Source: Bacteroidales bacterium (lineage in GTDB: Bacteria; Bacteroidota; Bacteroidia; Bacteroidales; UBA1402). From it: 64,000 bases of DNA. Made by a program: the position numbers and the translations under genes. Position 1 is the stretch's first letter, and each line of letters starts with the position of its first letter. Below, in pieces: positions 58,902-64,000 of this stretch. The DNA is taken from contig JAFODP010000017.1 of assembly GCA_017380635.1 (NCBI GenBank), positions 62,001 through 126,000 on the forward strand, written 5' to 3'. The notes under the pieces are model-generated. The model saw nothing but the letters and a program-made list of their open reading frames with translations, was not told where the DNA came from and searched no databases.

Positions 58902-60695
58902 TTATTTCTTAAAAGGTTTATAAGCACGGCCACCACCCTCGTAACCAGAGTTCTTGAAGAATTCCACAAAGGTCAGACGCATGGGGTGAACCATAGAGCC
59001 AAGAATATTCATGAAGATGTTAAGACCATGACCGATAACGAAAATAAGCGCCGTTACCAGGAAGCCAACCACAGGAATATCAGGACTCATACCGGTAGCC
59101 AAGCTATTGAAAACGCTAGCCAAAATACCACCGGAAAGACCCAAGGCAAACAGACGCACGTAAGACAAAACGTCACCGAGCAAACCCGTTACCATATTGT
59201 AGGCATCCCAAAGGCCAAGGCCGAAGTTCAGGAAGATATTCTTACCGGGACTGTTGTAGAACAAAACCATGCAGCCGGCCACAGCCATCACCACGATAAA
59301 CCAGATAGAACCCGTCGAGCCGGTCAGTACAGCCAAAGCCACGCCAACAAGCAACAAGATCCAACCGATGGTGCTGATAGCATATTTGAAGCCCAATTGT
59401 ATGCCAAGGTTCACCGCCTTCAATATCATACCGAAAAGGATTTGCACACAACCGATAATCAGAGACAGATAAAACATCGCCTGATTGTCTTGGTACAACA
59501 AGTCTTTCATCTTCTGGAAGAAAGGCAAATCGATGTCGTACAAACTGAAACCGAAAGCCGTACCGGTGAGCGTTCCTGCCAAAACGGTGGAAAGACCAAA
59601 GAGGAACACCAGCGTGCTCTTGAATTCCGGATTGATCAATTGGAACAATTTGGTGAAGATGGGCAAAGCCAACATAATCAGAGCACCATAACCCATGTCT
59701 CCCAAACAGAGACCGAAGAAGAGCATGAAGAAAGGTGCAAAGAACATCGTCAGATCCAACTCGCCGTACTTAGGCAACATGTAGAGTTTGGTAAGCGGTT
59801 CGAAGAGTCGGAAGAAACGATTGTTGCTCAATTGGATAGGAATATCATCTTCTTGCGTAGGATCGTCCACCTGATAGAAATAGCCGTTCTTGTCGAGGTA
59901 TTCGCTCAAAGCAGGCAAACTCTTTTCAGGAGCCCAACCTTGCAGCAACATCACCTTGCTATCGGCCACAGCATCGGCACTGAGCGCCACTTTCGAGAAA
60001 TCAATATCCTGCTGCAAAGCATCGTAAGCAGCCTGGAAATCGTTCAGATGTTGTTGCGCGAAAGATACGATATCCTTATCCAAAGCCTGCAAAGCCGATT
60101 GCAAAGCCGACAATTCTTCTCTGAGCGCAGCCAGCGAAACTTTAGGCAAACGACAAAGTTCTGCATCGATGGTCAATTCCACTTCGGGCTTGGTAATGGT
60201 GATGAAATAAAGCTTCGACTTATCGTTGGCGATAGACAGCGCATTGTATTCACTCTCCCACTCCGGCTTGAAGGCACGCGACGCGCAAGTAAAGAAATTG
60301 ATGCAATAACCTTGTTTTTCAAGAAGTTCAATAGAGGAAGGATCGAAATCGCCCCAAGGAGCCAAGAGTTGTTCGTCTTTGCTGAGCGCCTGGATACGCG
60401 CTTCTGTGGCGGCCTTATCGAGTTGATATTGATCCCATTGAGCCAACAAGGACGGAAAATCGATGTTTTCATCGGCTGCAGGCAGCGACTTCTTATCCAC
60501 CATTTTTTCCAGCACTTCCATCACCGATGCATAGCGGGCAAGTTTCTGCATCTTGTCCTGCACAGCAGCATCGTTGATGGCGCCTTGTTGATTTTCAATC
60601 ACATGAATAACGCCGAGATCTCTGATCTTTTCGAGGAATTCCTGATATTCCTTATAGAAAACCAGGAAGCTGAGTTTTTTCATTCTTACTATCAT
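58902..60695 (-). CDS. ntpI: V-type ATPase subunit I (a-type stator)
   Basis: Stator subunit (597 aa) with a cytoplasmic N-terminal half, including coiled-coil-like helices (residues about 1-330: VFYKEYQEFLEKIRDLGVIH, ALREELSALQSALQALD), and a C-terminal membrane half with about seven to eight helices (MFFAPFFMLFFGLCLGDMGY, SYVRLFALGLSGGILASVFN). The arginine in SYVRLFALGLSGG is the family's ion-path arginine. The start ATG overlaps the subunit D stop (ATGA); a second Met at 60683 is an alternative. It is followed by subunit K. Confidence 0.95.
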   Translation of the reverse strand: MIVRMKKLSFLVFYKEYQEFLEKIRDLGVIHVIENQQGAINDAAVQDKMQKLARYASVMEVLEKMVDKKSLPAADENIDFPSLLAQWDQYQLDKAATEARIQALSKDEQLLAPWGDFDPSSIELLEKQGYCINFFTCASRAFKPEWESEYNALSIANDKSKLYFITITKPEVELTIDAELCRLPKVSLAALREELSALQSALQALDKDIVSFAQQHLNDFQAAYDALQQDIDFSKVALSADAVADSKVMLLQGWAPEKSLPALSEYLDKNGYFYQVDDPTQEDDIPIQLSNNRFFRLFEPLTKLYMLPKYGELDLTMFFAPFFMLFFGLCLGDMGYGALIMLALPIFTKLFQLINPEFKSTLVFLFGLSTVLAGTLTGTAFGFSLYDIDLPFFQKMKDLLYQDNQAMFYLSLIIGCVQILFGMILKAVNLGIQLGFKYAISTIGWILLLVGVALAVLTGSTGSIWFIVVMAVAGCMVLFYNSPGKNIFLNFGLGLWDAYNMVTGLLGDVLSYVRLFALGLSGGILASVFNSLATGMSPDIPVVGFLVTALIFVIGHGLNIFMNILGSMVHPMRLTFVEFFKNSGYEGGGRAYKPFKK

Positions 60696-61303
60696 AAGGC
60701 TTCCTCCTGTTCTTTTTGAGCGCTCTGACGCGTTTTCACAATCTTTTGAGAAGACTTAGACAAGTTCTCCTCGTCTTCCATATAACGTTTAATCTTGCGA
60801 ATGGCATCTTCGTAGCCGGGAATCTGCACCTTCTCGAAAAGGTTCACCTTTTGGGTAATTTTCTTACGGGCATATTCCAACTGACCCAGACGAAGCACGC
60901 AGACATCGTGTTCAAGACCGATTTTTACCAAGTCTTTGAGCATGGCGATACCGTCGGCATACCATTTAGGCGCATTAAACATGTTATAGGGCTGACATTC
61001 AAACAAGACTTCTTCAATCTGAGGCACAGGCGTTCCGGCAATTTTCTTGGTCACCAGATTCACATCCTTCACCCGCAGCAATGAAGCGTCAAATTCGTTC
61101 CAAAGTGCGTGCATACCCTCATAGCGTCTGATGCTGTCTTCGAGCTTCTGCGCCAAAGCGTTTTCTTCTTCCTTGGCACGTTTCACTTCCAGACGCAACG
61201 CACTTTCCTTGCTCTTGATAGTGGGCAGGGATCGTTGACGCATCTTGAGTTGTTTTTCCAGACCTTGCAACGAAGTTTTGTTATATTGAAATGCAATAGC
61301 CAT
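60692..61303 (-). CDS. ntpD: V-type ATPase subunit D
   Basis: Central shaft subunit (203 aa), predicted as two long antiparallel helices: MAIAFQYNKTSLQGLEKQLK, MRQRSLPTIKSKESALRLEV and the C-terminal EYARKKITQKVNLFEKVQIP, with RKKITQKVNLFE the usual D signature. It rotates inside the A3B3 head and connects to the K ring. It overlaps the B gene by one base and the I gene by 4 bp, so translation of B, D and I is coupled. Confidence 0.93.
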   Translation of the reverse strand: MAIAFQYNKTSLQGLEKQLKMRQRSLPTIKSKESALRLEVKRAKEEENALAQKLEDSIRRYEGMHALWNEFDASLLRVKDVNLVTKKIAGTPVPQIEEVLFECQPYNMFNAPKWYADGIAMLKDLVKIGLEHDVCVLRLGQLEYARKKITQKVNLFEKVQIPGYEDAIRKIKRYMEDEENLSKSSQKIVKTRQSAQKEQEEAL

Positions 61304-62625
61304 TAATTCTTAGGAAAATATTTGTCAATCAATTCTTGTTTGATATTCAATTCCTCAACCTTGAAGTTGTCGGCCATGATCTTCCAGGTGGTATCCAACA
61401 TTTCTGTGGTATTGATGTTTACATCTACCGAAAGAATCTGTGAAGAATAAGCCTTGGCAAAACTCAAAGTACGTTCGTCGTAGTCGCTGAGGTCGAAACC
61501 GTTTTCCAATTTGGTCTTGGCATTGGCGGCATCCGAATACAAACGAACAGCGGCGTTCATTACCTGAGGATGGTCTTCGCGGGTCTTCTTTCCTGCCACG
61601 AGCTGTTTCAGACGAGACAGAGAACGGAAAGGATCGACGATAACCTTACCCACATCGCTATCACGACGCAAGAACAACTGACCTTCGGTAATATAACCGG
61701 TGTTGTCGGGAATTGCGTGCGTAATATCGCCACCAGACAAAGTGGTAACGGCGATGATGGTGATAGAACCACCGGCGGGGAACTGTACAGCCTTTTCGTA
61801 AATCTTGGCCAAGTCGGAATACAAAGAACCGGGCATAGAGTCTTTAGAAGGAATCTGGTCCATACGGTTCGATACGATAGACAAGGCATCGGCGTAGAGC
61901 GTCATATCGGTAAGCAATACCAATACTTTTTCGTTCTTTTCTACTGCGAAATATTCGGCTGCGGTGAGCGCCATATCGGGAATCAACAGACGTTCTACAG
62001 GAGGATTTTCCGTGGTGTTCACAAAGCTGACAATGTGGTCGAGCACACCGGCGTTGCTGAACACGTTCTTGAAATACAAGTAGTCGTCGTTGGTAAGACC
62101 CATACCACCAAGGATGATTTTGTCGGCCTGCGCACGGAGAGCCACATTAGCCATTACCTGGTTGTAAGGTTGGTCGGGGTCGGCAAAGAAAGGAATCTTC
62201 TGACCAGATACCAAGGTGTTGTTCAAGTCGATACCGGCGATACCGGTTGCAATCAATTCCGAAGGCTGACGACGACGCACGGGGTTCACCGAAGGACCAC
62301 CGATTTCCACTTCTTTACCTTCGGGCACAGGACCTCCATCGATGGGATCGCCGAAAGCGTTGAAGAAACGGCCGGCCAATTGTTCGCCCACTTTCAAAGA
62401 AGGAGCCTTGCCCAAGAATACAACTTCTGCATTGGTTCTCAAACCTTCGGTGCCACCAAACACCTGCAGGGTAACATCTTCGCCCATAATCTTTACCACC
62501 TGAGCCAATTTTCCATCAACGGTAGCCAATTCGTCATAGCCCACGTTGGTAGCCTTCAGCGTACAGGTAGCTTTGGTGATCTGGGTAATTTTGGTGTATA
62601 TTTTCTGAAATGCTTTTGTTGCCAT
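61303..62625 (-). CDS. ntpB: V-type ATPase subunit B
   Basis: Non-catalytic nucleotide-binding subunit (440 aa) of the V1 head. Recognisable segments are GRFFNAFGDPIDGGP, GIAGIDLNNTLVSGQKIPFF, VLVLLTDMTLYADALSIVSN, MPGSLYSDLAKIYEKA and LFLRRDSDVGKVIVDPFRSL, SRLK. There is no complete Walker A loop, as expected for B subunits. It lies 12 bp after subunit A and overlaps subunit D by one base. Confidence 0.96.
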   Translation of the reverse strand: MATKAFQKIYTKITQITKATCTLKATNVGYDELATVDGKLAQVVKIMGEDVTLQVFGGTEGLRTNAEVVFLGKAPSLKVGEQLAGRFFNAFGDPIDGGPVPEGKEVEIGGPSVNPVRRRQPSELIATGIAGIDLNNTLVSGQKIPFFADPDQPYNQVMANVALRAQADKIILGGMGLTNDDYLYFKNVFSNAGVLDHIVSFVNTTENPPVERLLIPDMALTAAEYFAVEKNEKVLVLLTDMTLYADALSIVSNRMDQIPSKDSMPGSLYSDLAKIYEKAVQFPAGGSITIIAVTTLSGGDITHAIPDNTGYITEGQLFLRRDSDVGKVIVDPFRSLSRLKQLVAGKKTREDHPQVMNAAVRLYSDAANAKTKLENGFDLSDYDERTLSFAKAYSSQILSVDVNINTTEMLDTTWKIMADNFKVEELNIKQELIDKYFPKN

Positions 62626-62637
62626 ATTATTTCATTT

Positions 62638-64000
62638 TTAGCGGATAACACGTTCGTTGAGAATGCTTTCCAATTCGTTTTCGTGCTTATGGAAAGCTTC
62701 AGACTGGAATTCACTGTAGTTCATCTGACGGAGCGCGTTGATAAGACGTTTGAAATAATCCATTACCTGGGTAAAGTCGTCAAAACGATAGTCGGCACGA
62801 ACCACAGACATCACCAATTTCAACATATATTGCTGACGTTCGATAGGACAAACGGCATCGATGGCATCGAAAGCATCCTGTTGCAGGATAACGAAGTCGA
62901 TAACTTCTGATTTCCAGAAAGTCAAGTGATATTCCAAGGGTACACCGTCATCACCAAGGATGTTGATTTGTTCCTGAACTTCCTTACCTCTTTGCATCAA
63001 GGTCTTCATTTCGTTCACCATAGGAATCCATTCGGGCGAGATGAGCTTAGAGATATATTCTTCGAATTCGGGATATTCGATGTACTTAGAATAAGAATCG
63101 ATGGGGTTTACAGCCGGATAACGCTTGCGGTCGGCACGAGCCTGTTCCAAAGCGTAGAAACAACGGGCAGCCTTCTTGGTACCTTCGGTAACAGGTTCTT
63201 TCAAGTTACCACCGGCAGGAGAAACCGTACCGATGAAGGTGATAGAACCGGTATGACCATTGTTCAGATATACATAACCGGCACGACCGTAGAAAGCAGA
63301 AATAATAGCCGACAAGTCCATGGGGAAAGCATCCTGACCGGGCAATTCTTCCAAACGGTTAGACATTTCACGCAATGCCTGAGCCCAACGAGAAGTAGAG
63401 TCGGCCATCAAAAGGATCTTCAGACCCATTGAACGATAATATTCGGCGATGGTCATAGCGGTGTAAACAGAAGCTTCACGGGCAGCTACGGGCATGTTTG
63501 AAGTATTGGCCACGATGATGGTACGTTCCATCAACTTACGACCGGTATGGGGGTCGACCAATTCGGGGAATTCGGTAAAGATTTCCACTACTTCGTTGGC
63601 ACGTTCACCACAAGCAGCCATAATTACGATGTCGGCTTCGGCCTGCTTTGAAATAGCGTGCTGCAACACCGTTTTACCGGTACCGAAAGGACCGGGGATA
63701 AAGCCGGTACCACCTTCTACGATGGGGTTAGCAATGTCGATGATACGCACACCCGTTTCCAACAGACGGAAAGGACGGGGTTTTTCTTTGTAAGCGGTGA
63801 GCGCCTTTTTCACCGGCCAACGTTGCACCATGGTAACATTCACATCCTTGCCTTGTTCGTCGGTGAGGACGGCAATGGTGTCGTTGATGCGATATTCGCC
63901 ATCGGCTACGATGCTCTTGATGGTGTAAGTTCCTTTGAAAGTGAAGGGAACCATAATTTTATGAGGTTGGAAGTTTTCGTCTACTTCGCCCAACCAGTCG
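62638..64000 (-). CDS. ntpA: V-type ATPase subunit A, C-terminal part (runs off the right edge)
   Basis: Catalytic subunit; the last about 454 residues are inside the window (full length is about 585). The Walker A loop is GPFGTGKTVLQHAISK, the Walker B region ILLMADSTSRWAQALREM and the arginine-finger-facing region AGYVYLNNGHTGSITFIG. These hydrolyse ATP, or make it, at the A/B interface. The first codons seen (Asp-Trp-Leu-Gly-Glu-Val-Asp) are internal, so the true start lies outside; the TTG at 63993 is not a start. It lies 12 bp upstream of subunit B, in the order A-B-D-I-K. Confidence 0.97.
   Translation of the reverse strand, partial: DWLGEVDENFQPHKIMVPFTFKGTYTIKSIVADGEYRINDTIAVLTDEQGKDVNVTMVQRWPVKKALTAYKEKPRPFRLLETGVRIIDIANPIVEGGTGFIPGPFGTGKTVLQHAISKQAEADIVIMAACGERANEVVEIFTEFPELVDPHTGRKLMERTIIVANTSNMPVAAREASVYTAMTIAEYYRSMGLKILLMADSTSRWAQALREMSNRLEELPGQDAFPMDLSAIISAFYGRAGYVYLNNGHTGSITFIGTVSPAGGNLKEPVTEGTKKAARCFYALEQARADRKRYPAVNPIDSYSKYIEYPEFEEYISKLISPEWIPMVNEMKTLMQRGKEVQEQINILGDDGVPLEYHLTFWKSEVIDFVILQQDAFDAIDAVCPIERQQYMLKLVMSVVRADYRFDDFTQVMDYFKRLINALRQMNYSEFQSEAFHKHENELESILNERVIR

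Overview
The window comes from a Bacteroidales bacterium (phylum Bacteroidota). The evidence is the gene content: type V (Mfa/FimA-like) fimbrillin lipoproteins with DUF5119 and OmpA/DUF3575-type partners, a TonB receptor plus DUF4249 pair, DUF4301, a six-gene Na+-NQR operon, a V-type ATPase operon, and a type IX secretion (T9SS)-like C-terminal tail. The promoter style agrees: TAnnTTTG at -7, often with TTTG about 19-20 bp upstream, and no strong Shine-Dalgarno sites. I cannot name the genus with confidence.

Layout. 1-2.6 kb (minus): histidine operon hisG-hisD-hisC behind a short leader peptide with four consecutive His codons and a terminator, which reads as a classical attenuator. 2.7-4.5 kb (plus): a carboxyltransferase (OadA/pyruvate carboxylase B type) whose biotin-carrier-like tail has lost the biotin lysine, then a DMT exporter. 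5.4-8.3 kb (minus): four unassigned envelope genes, including a TM2 protein. 8.4-14.3 kb (minus): nqrABCDEF. 14.6-16.7 kb (plus): a small outer-membrane barrel, then an ADP-ribosyltransferase-like toxin (DUF3990) and an HTH antitoxin behind a perfect 20-bp palindrome.

16.7-45.8 kb is the main accessory region: a type V pilus locus (OmpA-like protein, DUF5119 lipoprotein, six fimbrillin-type lipoproteins) bracketed by two giant surface proteins of about 2,513 and 3,845 residues built from YGGGN repeats. The second giant is co-directional with the fimbrial genes and ends in a T9SS-like tail; the first is divergent and has no such tail.

45.8-46.25 kb is a non-coding interval with a strong terminator and diverged direct repeats. 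46.25-53.5 kb is housekeeping: an RSH (ppGpp) enzyme with degenerate HD residues, a kinase-DUF4301-nadC-PAP2 operon, and mnmA. 53.6-57.9 kb (minus): a lipoprotein, a TonB receptor and a DUF4249 lipoprotein. 57.9-58.4 kb holds a GC-rich inverted-repeat element and a terminator. 58.4-64 kb (minus): V-ATPase subunits A (partial), B, D, I, K.

NQR and the V-ATPase probably share a sodium circuit, because the K subunit keeps all five residues that bind Na+ in the Enterococcus hirae enzyme. I found no tRNA, rRNA, CRISPR array or insertion sequence.
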